Part shown: one piece after another, positions 46,161 to 58,870 of the stretch
How positions within the stretch are numbered: the stretch's first letter is position 1
Layout of the letters: each line of letters starts with the position of its first letter
Assembly (NCBI RefSeq): GCF_040954645.1
Contig: NC_092808.1
Span: 19,039,383-19,103,382, forward strand
Direction of reading: 5' to 3'
DNA length: 64,000 nucleotides
Source: Diabrotica undecimpunctata
Lineage: Eukaryota > Arthropoda > Insecta > Coleoptera > Chrysomelidae
Program-made: the position numbers and the translations under genes
The notes under the pieces: generated by a model
The model's input: the letters and a program-made list of their open reading frames with translations, nothing else
The model's database searches: none
Told to the model about the DNA's origin: nothing

Positions 46161-47130
46161 TATTTTGTATATGCATTTATAAATCTGCATATTTTTTTAG
46201 CAGAATATTTTTTTTTTGTGACAAAACAGAAGCATTTCAGTGTAGTACATTCTAGTACAATATAATGAAATCCGTAATGCTTCAAAGAGAAGATTAAGTA
46301 TTAGAAATAAAGAATATTAAAGAATATAAACATAAAAAATAGTGAAAAAACCACTAAATGCGTATTTTATGACGTTATTGAAGTATTTATTTACAAAGAG
46401 GGCGTAGTCAAGTAGAAAAACCACGAAATTTAGTATCTAAGTATACAGGTTATTTTTATGATTACAAATAAAACCAAAACCCATTCAAACAACTTCTTCG
46501 GGTACCCGCGAATTCCTCTGCCTATAGAAATATAACCACAAATCTACAAATTTCTTTTCAAATAATACCATGTATATCAAAAATTAAATGTAGCAAATAA
46601 TTTCGCATCCTTCAAATCCTAGTTCTCCAGTACAAATACTCGTGTCGTTGTCCTTAACATTCTAATTTGAATAAACTGGTCCATCCGACAGTAACACTGA
46701 AAGGTACTCGAATGGTATAATAACCGATTATATTTTCGACCCAGTGGGCAAGAAAGGTTTCAAAAACGCCCTATTGTTGATATATCCGTAACAAAACTAA
46801 TCGTATAGGACAGCCCATGTGTAAATACACCCTAATAGAGATTTGAGATTTTTCGACAAGATTTGATAGAGCATTCCGCTTTGGGCTGAATGGATGTTAG
46901 TTTAATCCTAAACACTTTTGAATTGATCATATGAAAGATTAAAGCACCTATGGTTTTTTATAGATGGCATATTTTTAAGTAGGTGCCCCTTTCTTTTGGT
47001 TTGACTATATCGAGAGAAATCGAAACTAAAATATATTGAACACCTAGTTAATAGTAAAAACTGCTTCAAAATTAGTTTTTGAATATTATGTGATGATAAT
47101 TATGGTTTTTGTACCTACCTTATATTAACG
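46161..47130. other. Intergenic stretch, nothing recognised
   Basis: AT-rich sequence without a recognisable gene or element. Confidence 0.5.
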
Positions 47131-47553
47131 TAAAATAAAGGTAGAAGGTATGGTATAGCTCGCAACAAAGGAAAAATTAATAATAAAATATGTGTATAAG
47201 ATAGAAGGTAACCGTATATACGGAATTCTGACTATTGGTCGTCTACAGTACAGTGCAGCCAAGTTAGAAAAGATGCATGTTAACCTGGGAAAGCATCACT
47301 ACAAGAGCAATGCGACCAATTTGTGGCAATAATATTAGAAGACTGTGAGGTTTCCAGAACAACAACTAACACATCCACGGAGGAAGCTCAGTTACCTGAG
47401 GAAAAGAATGCCAAACGTTTAGAACGTTTCAAACAACAAGTTAATGCGAGTTAATAGTAAAATAAAGGTAGAAAGTATCGGCATAGCTCGCAACAAAGAA
47501 AAAAAAAATATAATAAAATATGTATATAAGATGGAAGGCAACCATATATACGG
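47131..47553. repeat. Pair of ~95-bp direct repeats, 327 bp apart
   Basis: TAAAATAAAGGTAGAAGGTA to ATATACGG at 47131-47223 recurs with about 10% change at 47458-47553. Between them an open frame of about 57 codons (GKASLQEQCDQFVAIILEDC, ending RFKQQVNAS, 47286-47455) looks coding-like but is unassigned. A tandem duplication or a small element with terminal direct repeats are the alternatives. Confidence 0.5.
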
Positions 47554-48479
47554 TTTCTTCTCGCGCCTGATCCTGGTTGTCGTTTGTGAAATTCAGTCTC
47601 TACGAATGGTTGGTATGTTTTTTGGACCATACAACGACTGACTCCCAAGCTGCCTGGTCACATCTCTTTAACTCATTCCATTATCAATCAAAGTAACAAT
47701 TTGAACAGATCTAGCAAATCTCTCAGCCATACTTTTAAATTTAAAAATTGCACAAGTCCACTCTTTGAACAATGATGTTGTTGTTGATGAACAACAACTT
47801 TGATGATAACAAAATGTCTTCTTCAAAACTCGGCTGTTTAATTCCTACTTAAAACCATGTGGACTTCTTAAAATGTTAAAAACACTGTTTTTCAAGTTCG
47901 TCGCATGAGGTACAGCACAACAAATCGGTGATTAACTGATTCACTGAACAAAGACTGCCAAATAGCATTTTGAGTTTAAATTCACCTCTTAACTCATGAA
48001 ATTAAGCAAAAAAATTAACGGTTTTGAAAACTAATATGCCGAGATCTTATCTTTTCCGAACCGAATCTGCTTCTCCTAACTGCTACTATACTTTACACTA
48101 TTTTCCGATGGCAAAAAACGAATAACAAATAACCATAACGAAGAAAATGCGGATTCAAACATTAAAACTGACTGCTCTGGCGGTCCATCCTAAAGTAACA
48201 TCATTTTCCCAACTCGGTATAAACAAAACATAAACGAGGAAAGATTCCTGTTTATTTGATGCGCAAAATATCCTAAATCGGAATCAAGATTAGACGAAAG
48301 CAGTTTGTGTTGATATAAACATCCTAAAAATGGTTATATTATCAATTTGTTTGTAACCTTGTATCTAACAGCTTGTATTAGTGATCCAAGCCTCTGAATG
48401 ATAAAAATATTTTTATTTTTTAATTTTTTTTTTCATTTGACGTTAAAAACTGTCAGAATATTAAAGTACAAATCTGTAT
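47554..48479. other. Intergenic stretch, nothing recognised
   Basis: AT-rich; no gene, element or repeat that I can support. Confidence 0.5.
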
Positions 48480-49210
48480 TGTTAACGCTTTACAGAAGGT
48501 ATGTTGCAAATGCTTTAACCGAATGTTTACAAAATGCTTTTAACCGAAAGTGATTGGATTGGTATTGGCGATAAAATACGGACTCAACAAGAAGTATGGT
48601 GATTTTTTTATGAAAGGCACACATATCGCGAACCTATTTCACAATCTACGGTAAACAGGATAAGGCGAAAATACATGAAGAGCATTTTGTAAAAAAAGTT
48701 TGGCAAGATAAATTAGTTACAGATGCTCGGCAAAGGCATTAATAGAAGGTTTGTCTACGGGCTTAAAATTTCCAAATGTAAAGATCGATGTTTGATTATC
48801 ATTTATATTGGAGGAGATAAAGGATTTGTTGATGGAGGCTTGCTAGATTTGATTTCCAATTCTACGAACGACTACCATGAAGAAATGACTACTGATGTTT
48901 TTGAGAAATATCTCAGTCAAATGATAGATTTATTACCGACCAATTTTGTAATAGTCATGGAAAATGCCAGTTACCATTCAAGATTAAAGGAACCGTTACC
49001 TAACACTAAACGGATAGAGTAAGAACTCTTGGATTGGTTAAGAACCAAAGAAATAGTAGTACCAACGGAAGGTTAACTGAAAAAAGAGTTATTGCAGCTA
49101 AGCAAACAATATTCAGCAAAATTTAAGAAGTATACTGTGGATGAAGTGAAGGGGTTAGTGCAAAAAGATATAACTGACATTTTTGAATTGGTAGATAAAC
49201 CTACTTAACA
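48480..49210 (+). mobile_element. Mariner-type DDE transposase remnant 2
   Basis: From 48723 the frame reads IIIYIGGDKGFVDGGLLDL, DYHEEMTTDVFEKYLSQM, and TNFVIVMENASYHSR (the second acidic position, where DNA is usual, is EN), then ELLDWLRTKEIVVPTEG and a C-terminal helix ending DIFELVDKP. The first acidic block lies upstream in a broken frame. Related in motif order to 30871-31960. Confidence 0.65.
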
Positions 49211-49439
49211 TTTTCTGCATAGTTGTTGGAGCAAAATGGGTATATTACTTGTACCGTTTATGCACTCAACATTTTCTAGCAGACTGTTCAACGTACTCGT
49301 TGCGGCTAGTGCGTTTTTGATTGACGTGGTGTGTTTACAAAGTTTTTGTGTACAGAATTGTTGATGTACGTTATATAAACCGAAATATATTTATTACCTT
49401 GTATTTTTGGAGATAGCTAGTAGCAGCAAAGAGGGTAAG

Positions 49440-49727
49440 ATCAAAATTAATAATCTCAGCTTTAATTTTATGGTTATGTTCCAGTTTTTTTTTTCTAGAT
49501 GCCTAAGAATCCGAGTTAGATCCTTATGAAACAGAAGAAGATGAAGATTATCGACCAGAAGACGATGATGTAGTACCTACATTCCTCAGAAGAATCTGTA
49601 AAGTCAGAGTCAAACAGTGCTAGTAAATTCACACATGTCATGCCAATTAAAAAAAAAACGGAAAAGGAATGTCAGCGCCTGGAAAAGAAATGAAAAAAAA
49701 AAGAAGCTAAGAACCGAAGGCAAGCAG
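49440..49727 (+). mobile_element. Unidentified coding remnant split by the hAT element, left part
   Basis: An acidic Asp/Glu-rich and Lys-rich reading across frames (EDEDYRPEDDDVV, SESNSASKFTHVM, KKTEKECQR) resumes after the hAT insertion with YIGHKNIIHQSKQ. It looks like the N-terminal part of a transposon-type protein, but I cannot name the family. Confidence 0.4.
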
Positions 49728-49800
49728 TATATAGGCTGTGGCGGATCTTGAAATTTTTGTCAGGGGGGTCATGGGTCTTGAGGGTGATTTTGATACAGGA

Positions 49801-50515
49801 TTTAGATTTTTACACCTTTCAGTGGCTGATCCCCAGAAATTTTTCGTCGGGAAGGGGGGATCATGGGTCTTGAGGGTGATTTTGATATAGGATTTAGATT
49901 TTTGCATCTTTACGATTGATATAATTTGTGCCTCATGTAAGGGAACCATTTTCTCAATAATTATTTTAAGCGATATATTAAACCAATGCGAAGTTATTAA
50001 AACCCAAATACCATACGGGTGCAAAGAAGGGTACAACATTAAGGGGTCTTAAACTTAAATAAAAGAAAAATAATTTAAACACACATACTTATTAAAATCA
50101 AGTGTACAAGACTATTAAACCAAAGGAAAGTTATTAAAATATAAATACTGATATATGATACTGATTTAGATTTTTACACCTTTCAGTGGCTGATCCCCAG
50201 AAATTTTTCGTCGGGAAGGGGGGATCATGGGTCTTGAGGGTGATTTTGATATAGGATTTAGATTTTTGCATCTTTACGATTGATATAATTTGTGCCTCAT
50301 GTAAGGGAACCATTTTCTCAATAATTATTTTAAGCGATATATTAAACCAATGCGAAGTTATTAAAACCCAAATACCATACGGGTGCAAAGAAGGGTACAA
50401 CATTAAGGGGTCTTAAACTTAAATAAAAGAAAAATAATTTAAACACACATACTTATTAAAATCAAGTGTACAAGACTATTAAACCAAAGGAAAGTTATTA
50501 AAATATAAATACTGA
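49801..50515. repeat. Tandem duplication, two 351-bp copies
   Basis: 49801-50151 and 50165-50515 are practically identical, offset 364 bp, inside the hAT element. Two antisense open frames (110 and 89 codons) are just the same shadow frame repeated. Confidence 0.8.
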
Positions 50516-50678
50516 AAAATCAAGTACAGTCAATTTACACTCGGTATTTTAAAGACAATTAATTTAAACCCACCTATCCTATAGCTTCAAAATCAAGAAC
50601 AAACCAAGGATAAATAAGTATAAACCAAAGTTAAGCAATTTAAATGCAATAACTCAATGTAAGTGTAAACATTAATGA

Positions 50679-51145
50679 ATGTATTTAACATTCCTAATAA
50701 ACTCTATCTTATCGTTGGATATCCGATATCAATTGGTAACAACATTCATTTATTCCTTATTGCTGTACGAAGTGGAAACATGGACTCTCGGAATTACAAG
50801 TATGAGGCGTATAGAAGCCTATGAAATGTGTGTTTTTCGAAGAATGCTGAAGATTTCGTGGACAAAGCACGTGTCCAATAACTAGGTACTGAGAAGAATG
50901 AGGAGTGAGAAAGAACTCCTAAATATTGCAAACAACAGAAAAACGCGTTATCTAGGACATATTCTCAGAGAAGAAAAATATAACTTTCTACGACTTATAA
51001 TGGAAGGAAAAGTAGAAGGAAAAAGAGGTCCAGGAAGAAAAAAATGCTCCTGGCTGAAGAATGTATGAGACTGGACAGACACACATTCGATACTAAAAAC
51101 TTTGCTGTAGTTATAGCCACCCTTCCGTAATGAAGAAGAAACCTT
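50679..51145 (+). mobile_element. LINE C-terminal fragment inside the hAT element
   Basis: Reads LYEVETWTLGITSMRRIEAY, RRMLKISWTKHVSN, RKTRYLGHILREEKYNF, KVEGKRGPGRKKCSWL and a GAAGAAGAAACC end. An RTE-like family close to 42.3-42.8 kb. Confidence 0.7.
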
Positions 51146-52657
51146 AAGAATAAATGTAAACAGCATCTTATTTAAATTAATTTATTCAACAAAAAACATA
51201 AGATAATTAAGGAATAGTTATTTCTATAATTAGGCATATTAGGTTATAAGTGCACGAATCGTCAACAACAGCCGGGAACAAGTGGTAAATAAAAGTTCAG
51301 TGATTAAAAATACTATAAGAAAAGTGAATATTATATAATTTTATAAAAATGTATTCTATCCGATTTAGAAAATCGCTCCATGATTGCATTAACATCTAGA
51401 GAAATTTCAGGATGCACATTGATGAGTGTTAAACCAGTTAACAGAAGTTCTATTTCTAAGCCAAGTCTGTGGACGCTTAAGCGTAGAACGCTCTGTTGTT
51501 GCTGCACTGACTGGCAGTGTAATTAATATTTGCAGAGATATTCTGATATTTGGATACATAGGATGAATATCGCAGTTTTCTAATACTTCTAAAATACAAT
51601 CAGGAAGTTTTTCATTATTTTGCACGACTCTTTTTCACTTTTGAATCCACAGTGAAAACTCTTGTTCTACTGTCAAATATGCAGTAAGTAGTTGGTCCAA
51701 TATTATCCTGGAAGGTGCTCTTGCGCAAGATACTCTTGCGAAGTATCCTTCGCAAGAGTTAGCAGATTGATTTTGACGAAAGGTTTGACGAGAAACTATA
51801 CGAGGCATCTTCAATTCAATGTCTAGTTGTTCAGCTATTTGTTTACTTCATAGTAAAGTTTGCTAAAAACAAATTCAGCATTTGATCTTTTATTTTAAAA
51901 AATGCATTTAGTGTCCTCTATGGCCTCAGTAGCCTACTTAAAATCTAATTTTGCTGAATGAAGAAGACGACTAAGTGGTATAGTTGTACCTAAAACATCA
52001 CTAAGATAAACTACTGTTTCACAGTTTCACAAATACCTTGGACAGCAGCCCCCAGTTAATTTATTTGTATTTACTAAAGTATCAGACAGAGCTAATTCAA
52101 CAACAATATTCACTTTGACATTTATTATAGATAAATTATAAAATGTAGCACACAGTCTCACCAATTATTATAATACATATTCAAATTAAAAAGAACCAAT
52201 TCGTAGACAAAACTGAAGATAAAAAATACCTAATAAAAAATAAAAATGTGCTGATTTCGTGCGAAAAGTCATGTACATTGAATGAGCAATAATGTGTGGG
52301 CGGTAATTCTATCTCATCGATAATCGAACGATTCTCTGGCACTCAAATGACGAATTGTCATAATTTGAAAATCGCGTAACTCTGAATTCGCGGAAGTCAG
52401 ATTGTTAATCGAGGTATTACTGTATTCAGAATTGTTGATTTTTTTAAGCGCAATTTAAAAAGGCTTCCGTATAATTCTACACTTACCCCTACATTTAATG
52501 AGTTTGAATCATTTCAATTCTTGACGTCCTGCTTATAGTGTTGATGGGTTTTAAATAATTTTTTTTTAGGATTATTTGATTGATATTTAATTTTGTTTTG
52601 GGGGTGGTCATGACCTCCGTGACCCCCCCCCCCCTTGGATCCGCCAGTGTATATAGG

Positions 52658-52860
52658 ACACAAGAACATCATCCATCAAAGTAAGCAATTATTAAAACCT
52701 TTTGATCATACATGCAGATTTAAGTGTAACAAAATTATTTCTGAGGTAGATAGACAAGCTCTGTCAAGCTCTACAAATTTGATAAATTTTATAATCTTCC
52801 TAGTTACGACTTGCAAACAGGAAGAAGCTAACTATTATTTCCGTGGCAAATGAAGAAACT
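52658..52860 (+). mobile_element. Unidentified coding remnant, right part
   Basis: Continuation of the frame interrupted by the hAT element: YIGHKNIIHQSKQLLKPF, CRFKCNKIISEVDRQA. Family unknown. Confidence 0.4.
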
Positions 52861-54019
52861 GATAATGGTGATGATGATGATGCGTCTTTATTTTACATAG
52901 GTACCTACACAAAATATACAATTACATACCTTTTTAAATATACAATTACATACCTAAATACTTGTGTATTTAGGTATGTAATTATATATTTATATTATTA
53001 ATTTTAGTATTTTTATAAAAATTAATGTGGGTACCTACGTAATATTGACAATTTAGTTTTTTTTTTATATTAAAGTAATTTTATGTTCTCCGTCACTCAG
53101 GCGTTTAATTATTGGTTAATACCTTAGCGTTTGCTCGTTTGCATTTTATGATGTATTGTACTTGAAGTTTGTCGGGGTGGTCACATTAAAGTCGAGTGAA
53201 AATTCGGATAAGAAGGTACCAATATCAATTATTACGCTTTTTCTGCATTGATCAACCCTATATTTAGACCTTTGATATAAAATGCGTGCTATCAATCTTT
53301 TTCGAATATACTATAAGAATCTAAATAGTAATACCTTAGAATAAAATCTTTTTGAACACGCTCCTCGTAACAAAATTATCACAAGCCGCCACTGTTCACC
53401 TATCTTAATATGAACACATTGTACCTACGTAAGTATTTTATCATAAACATTGTAGGATAAAATATAATATATTATACCTACACCTAGTCCAATCATTTCC
53501 TTCATCTTTATGATGAATACCTAACAAGTTTATAACGTTATTTTAAGTGGTAGTTGTACATACCATATTGATATTTTCTAATATTAATGAAATTTGTAAG
53601 ATCAATAAACACAGTCGGGAAAATGTTCTCGCGTTTATTCTGAAAGACATGTAATTGCCGTTTAAGATGGTAATTGAATGTTTGTTTAAGTTACATACCT
53701 ACTTGTAAGTAATCTTAAGGATCAGCTTTAGAAAAAATCCAAACGTGTTAAAATAATCCGTTGATTGTGTATTCTACTATTATCTACAATTGATGTTTTT
53801 AATGATCTACTATTGATGTTTTTAACTTTAGCAGATATGTAAACACGACTATAATGGCAACGCAATAGAGATGCAAGTCAATACCAACACAATCATCATT
53901 ATAAGTATAATTTAAAACTACTCGTCAAACAAAACATTTAAAAAAATCAATTCATGATACTCCAAAAACTTCTCTCTATAACCTCAAATCAATATGCCCA
54001 ATAAAACTATATAAATACA
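52861..54019. other. AT-rich intergenic stretch with hairpin
   Basis: A perfect 18-bp inverted repeat AATTACATACCTAAATAC/GTATTTAGGTATGTAATT lies at 52944-52961 and 52966-52983 (4-base loop), with a third copy of half the arm at 52914-52930. Otherwise nothing was recognised. Confidence 0.55.
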
Positions 54020-54605
54020 ATATCAGAGCTGAGAACAGCCCTCTTGTCGTCGAGAGTCTCTACAATAGGTGGATAGGTCTCGCCGAGATTAAGTATCGAG
54101 CATAGGCAGAACTCGTAGGGGGTAGGGTCTCTATAATCGCAGTGCATAGCGTTCACATTCGCTTAAAAATTAACTCCGCCTACTTAGGTAGTGATTGGTG
54201 GGAGTCGGTGAAAACACACCCCGTCGGCGGTTCGAGTGGATCCGTGCACCCGGTCGCCGCACAAGAGCCATGTACACTTTGAGGACACTCTAAGAGTACG
54301 CTTAGGAGAGTTAAGCACACTTCGAGTTAAAGAGTCTTACATCAAGTGTGCTATAGCCCGATCAGTGATTTATTTATATAGTTAGACAGTTTGTTTATTG
54401 GATTTGGTTAGCGCATTGAGAGGGTTTTCTTTTGAAAAACGCGTCGGGTGGTTGTGGAAGGTTTTTCGAGAAGTGCCGGTTCGGTAGTGAGTTGTTCGCG
54501 TACCAAAGTGTGTGACTAAATGCAAGTTTTTTACATGAACTGACTGATTTTTTGGTTGGTGGAGCCGCCTTGTTTACTCGGTGGTCCTGGAGTCCATGTC
54601 GGCAG
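54020..54605 (+). promoter_or_regulatory. CpG-richer block, possible scro promoter/5' exon
   Basis: About 600 bp with many CG dinucleotides and no transposon similarity that I can recognise stand out from AT-rich flanks. An arthropod-type initiator (TCAGTG) occurs at 54362-54367. The block ends GGCAG|GTTAGTG, a donor of the same form as that of the scro coding exon. It lies 8.4 kb upstream of the scro exon on the same strand. A noncoding first exon and promoter of scro is an inference; no long open frame supports coding. Confidence 0.4.
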
Positions 54606-55419
54606 GTTAGTGCCCTAGCTCTTTCAACCTTCATATTTGCAATAAATCCTATCAATGATTTAGCTTTAGAAATAAATACAGGTTCAAACTCTATCAGCTT
54701 TTACATATAGGTTCAGAAAATGTAATTATTTAAAAAAATTAATAGATACACATATTCAAACTCACCTAAAACGGTTTGTTTTTTATTTCACCTCTGGTAT
54801 CAATGACAATGTGGTGGGGCCTCTGTCAATTCTCTGGTTTTCCGTATACAATGCCTGTACACCTACTATACCTATCTGTAGGAAAATTGCATAACAATAT
54901 AAAAAATGTAACTACTAAGTAAAAAGTGGTCAAAAATCATAATTAGGTATCACCTTTTTGTTTTTCTATTTAGGAACCTACTATATAATTGGGAATAAAC
55001 GTACCTGGAGTATATTTCACGAATTTGCGCGTATTTTGAATTAGGGATGAAAGCTTTGACTTTAACGGTCCGCAATACTGAGAAAGTTATTAGCAAATTC
55101 TCCTAATATATGAAGCACTGTCGAAGGCAAGTAAAATATATAATTATTAGATTATTAAATATACAATTATTATTGCAAAAATAGAAGAAAATTCCAAATT
55201 ATATTGTTTTTAAATTGTAGTGGTTAGTATTTAGGGGAGACCGTGATTTGTTGACGTATTTTTTCAATAATTAATTTTTACTGATTTATTTTTTGCATAC
55301 TGTTAAATTTAAGTACTATGTCAGCTGGTTCTATACTCCTTCAGGTATTGTACATACATTTTCAATTTATTCGAGTTCTCCATAGAAAATTGTTTCAAGC
55401 AAATTTTGACTGCCTTGCC
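54606..55419. other. AT-rich stretch, possible scro intron
   Basis: No gene or element was recognised before the pogo-type remnant begins. Confidence 0.45.
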
Positions 55420-57260
55420 AAGTAAGTCAAGTAGCCCCGGGTGCGGGGTTAGTTGACTAACGACCTGGGGTTAGTTGATTCAATATTTTCTTAGTGATAT
55501 AATAAGGGAACTAGTAGTGACACAATGCAAAAACAAATGAAGATTAAATTTTTCATGTTTATTTTGACCATTGACATTGAAAATCTAACAATTAAAAACG
55601 AAACTCACAAATCATCATCTGAATCACAATTGATGCATATGAAAAAAGTGATATTTATTACTTTTGTTTTATTTGTGTATTTCATGTGAGCCCATCTGCT
55701 GCAATGGGTGCATTGCACCCAGTCATCACCTCTAGTGCTATTCCGATAGGGTTCTTCACATACTAAGCACTTAGTTTCAGCCTCAGATTTCGAGGATCTA
55801 GGGTCATGATGAGCTGCAGACGTAGATGGAATCGGGCTTTCTTCCCGAAAAAGAAATTTTCGATCGTCTCTAATTTTCGTGTTTATGATTTCTTTCTTTT
55901 GGTTGCATGTTTTTCTTTTATGTAAATCTTTCTTTTTTTTCGCATTCTGCCTTTCTTCCGTGAGAGCGTCTTTTATTGAAATATTGGTTAAAATAGCAGT
56001 TTGTCTCTTCTTCCGTGATTTTCTCGAATTTCGTAGAGGACCTGGTTTTGGAAACAGCCTTATTTCTGCAGGGGAAAGTAATATCGAACTTGCAGGTTCT
56101 ATTTTTCTTGATGAGACTGTGTTTGCAGACAAATTGTCGTTGACATCTGGGAAATGTTTTAGAATTTGCTGCAGATTCTCCATGATTTTAGCTTGATCCA
56201 CTTATGAAATGTTTCTGTTGTTTTCGGTTGCGTTTCATTCGCTGGTGTAGGCCTGTCTGTCATATATGATGGCAGGAAGTCACTCTCTGTGAAGATACCC
56301 TCATTCAGAGGATATATCCCTGTTTTATTGAACCCATCCATTATATTGGTTGGCGTAGCAGCTAGATAAAGACTCAATTTTACAATGCCAAGAACATCAT
56401 ATACGTAAAACGTCTTACCTGAATTGTTCACCATCCATAGCTGAATTGTAATATTTTTTTAGAGGTCCGTAAACATTCTTATTTAGAGGCTGCAATTTAT
56501 GCGAGCAGTGCCAAGGAAAAGATAAAACTGTTAATGTTTTCATTACAAATATCTAACGCCTCGAGAGAAAGGTGAGATTCAAGGTTTTCGAGCAACAAAA
56601 GTATAGAGCGCTCCTTAAAAAATATTATGTGAAACAGAAAATGTTTGACAAATTTCACGAAATTTTGATCTTTCATCCATCCTCATGAACTTGCATCGCC
56701 TAGGCTTCCGATAGGTGCATCTGTAATAAAGTGGTCCCTGTAGTGTACCCTCGGGAAAATGAAGAACGGAGGAACAATACTACCACTTGCTGAAACTGCA
56801 ACAATAAAGGGCACAAGGGTTCCTCTTTCTGCGGACGTGAGTTTGCCTATTTGCTTGAAGCCACGTCATGCCACTATTCTATCTGGCTTCTAAATAGTTG
56901 TGATACCAGATTCGTCAACGTTCCAAATATCTTACGCTTGAAAAATAAAGACGATTCAGGCTTCAGATAGATCTACATTTGAAGAAACATATGCAATATA
57001 ACAGTTGCTAATAGTTTCCAAATGCATCGATATCACTATCCACTTAAATCCATTGTAAAATGCCAAATTAGTTCACAAATTTTGAAATTTAAGTACATGA
57101 ATGGGTTTCTCGACTAAATCAATGGACCCCCTTTTCCTCATTTCCGCACCCTTTTTTCCCAAATTGCAGGAGTAGCAGTATTCAATGCTTCTTGCGATGT
57201 TTCCAAAACTGCTGCATTACTGGAGAAAAAGGTATGCAATACCATTTACATTTCTAAAAA
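55420..57260 (-). mobile_element. Pogo-like element with PHD-type finger, copy 1
   Basis: Minus-strand transposase remnant in broken frames. The DDE part includes LLLLENLESHLSLEA (catalytic Asp replaced by Glu) and a LSFPWHCSHKLQPLNKNVYG block (about 56520-56460). 56434-56159 has KTFYVYDVLGIVKLSLYLAA and GFNKTGIYPLNEGIF. 56201-55605 carries a basic tract and a PHD-type finger: CLVCEEPYRNSTRGDDWVQC, then CSRWAHMKY, where a zinc-ligand Cys is Tyr, and FFICINCDSDDDL at the end. Terminal repeats were not pinned down; the GGGGTTAGTTGACTAAC region near 55447 may be one end. Confidence 0.72.
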
Positions 57261-57489
57261 TAACTCCCAAAATCATCATGACTCCATACTACAACTAATT
57301 GCAGTAAACTATCACTTGTAAGAAATGAAATATTTATTTTGTTTTATAAAAATATTTTATACAAAAAAAAAGGTTACAAATGGAGGTTAATATGAAACCG
57401 TCGGGTAATATGGAATACGTGTTATAATCATTGAAAAAAAAATTATAGTTCATAAAACATTAACTTGAAAAGAAATATTTTTAATAAAC
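57261..57489. other. Short AT-rich gap
   Basis: Nothing recognised. Confidence 0.4.
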
Positions 57490-58870
57490 CATATTTTTAA
57501 GATTGTATGCTAGTCATCACTGCTTCTACATGATTATAATTCTGGCTGTACAACCCTGCGTGGGTACTAGCCTCCTCAAAAATTTCTCTCCAGTCGTTCC
57601 TATCCATCACCTTTCTCCGCCAAGCACGTATTCTCATGTCTTCATCGCTGTTATTAAGGAATCTTGTTCTGGGTCTTCCTCTTCTCCTTTGACCAATGGG
57701 TCTATCAAGGAGCGTTTTTCTAGCTGGGTCATTTTGTTCCATACGCATTACATGCCCTAACCACCTCAGACGTCCTATCTTAATATGTTTTACGATATCA
57801 GGTTCCTGGTATATTCTAAAAGTTCGAAGTTGTATCCTCTTCTCCACATTCCATTGTCATTCACTGCTCCATAGATTCGCCTTAGTACTTTTCTTTCGAA
57901 AAATCCTAACATGTTTTCATTATATGTTGTTAGAGTCCAGGTCTCTAAACCATATGTTAGGACTGCGCGTATTATTGTTTTGTACAGTTTTATTTTTGTA
58001 TTTCTCGATATAATTGTAGACTTAAGGAGGAGATTGAGCCCAAAATAGCATCTGTTAGCCGTGCAAATTCTGCGGTAGTATTATTTTCAGTGTTAAGAAG
58101 CGCTCCCAGGTATACAAATTCGTTCACTGCTTCAATGACGTCGTTTTCTATAACAAGTCGTAGGATTTGTAGTTGCGTGCTTATTTTCATATACTTCGTT
58201 TTGTTGGTGTTTATTATTAAACCCATTTTTGTAGCTGATTTTTTTAATGCTACATATGCCTCTCGTACAGCGTTTTCCGTTCTCTCAACAATATTGACAT
58301 CATCAGCATAGGCCAGGATTTGCACTGATTTATTATATATAGTACCAGTGGCTGTGATTTGTAAAATACGTATTACTTTTTTTAGAGCCACATTGAACAG
58401 TATACAGGGGAGAGGGTCTCCCCGGCGCAGCCCGTTATTTGTTTTAAAAGGTTCAAACAGTTCCCCCTGAATTCGTATTCTATATTTAACTTTTTCAAGA
58501 GTTTTGTTAAATTTACCATTAAAACTGATTTGGTATTCTTAGCTCTTTAGGCTAGGTAGGCTGCTTTATACCTAGTCTATAAATATATGATGAGTATCAA
58601 TGCCATATTTCAGTGTTTTTTCCAAAATTTGTTTCAGGGTTGCAATCTAATGAATTGTCGGTTTACCACCTCTGAAACCAGCCTGGTATTTTCCTACTAT
58701 CCGTTCTGCATATGGTGCCATACGGTGACATAGTACTGTGAAAAATATTTTATACGCTGCCTTTCATAAGACTATTCAAAGATATCTCCTTTTTTTGTGT
58801 ATGGTGCAAAATATTCCAATATTCCAATCATTGGGGAGGGATTTCTGTGCTTTACTTCTGTGGAAAACTG
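57490..58870 (-). mobile_element. LINE copy of the 38.3-41.2 kb family
   Basis: Minus strand: from about 58840, the IHKKGD-like block in broken frame, then GDPLPCILFNVALKKVIR, LAYADDVNIVERTENAV (intact YADD), EFVYLGALLNTENN, and 57847-57497 with IKIGRLRWLGHVMRM and RRRGRPRTRF, ending AVMTSIQS. It preserves the RT C-terminus that the plus-strand copy lacks. Several frame breaks. Confidence 0.8.

Larger units (their letters stand above)
49736..52649 (-). mobile_element. hAT element, 2.9 kb, with 8-bp TSD
   Basis: The ends CTGTGGCGGATC (left) and GGATCCGCCAGTG (right) are imperfect inverted repeats of the hAT type (CAGTGGCGGATCC), with 8-bp duplications TATATAGG (49728-49735, 52650-52657). The minus strand at 51625-51407 encodes the hAT C-terminal dimerisation domain: MYPNIRISLQILITLPVSAA, then TTERS and LKRPQTWLRNR. 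The rest of the transposase is broken. A 364-bp-offset tandem duplication (49801-50515) and a LINE fragment (50679-51145) lie inside. Confidence 0.85.

Noticed and set aside
49707..50403. Two related antisense open frames (110 and 89 codons)
   Set aside because: Both arise from the tandem duplication within the hAT element and show no protein-like motif.
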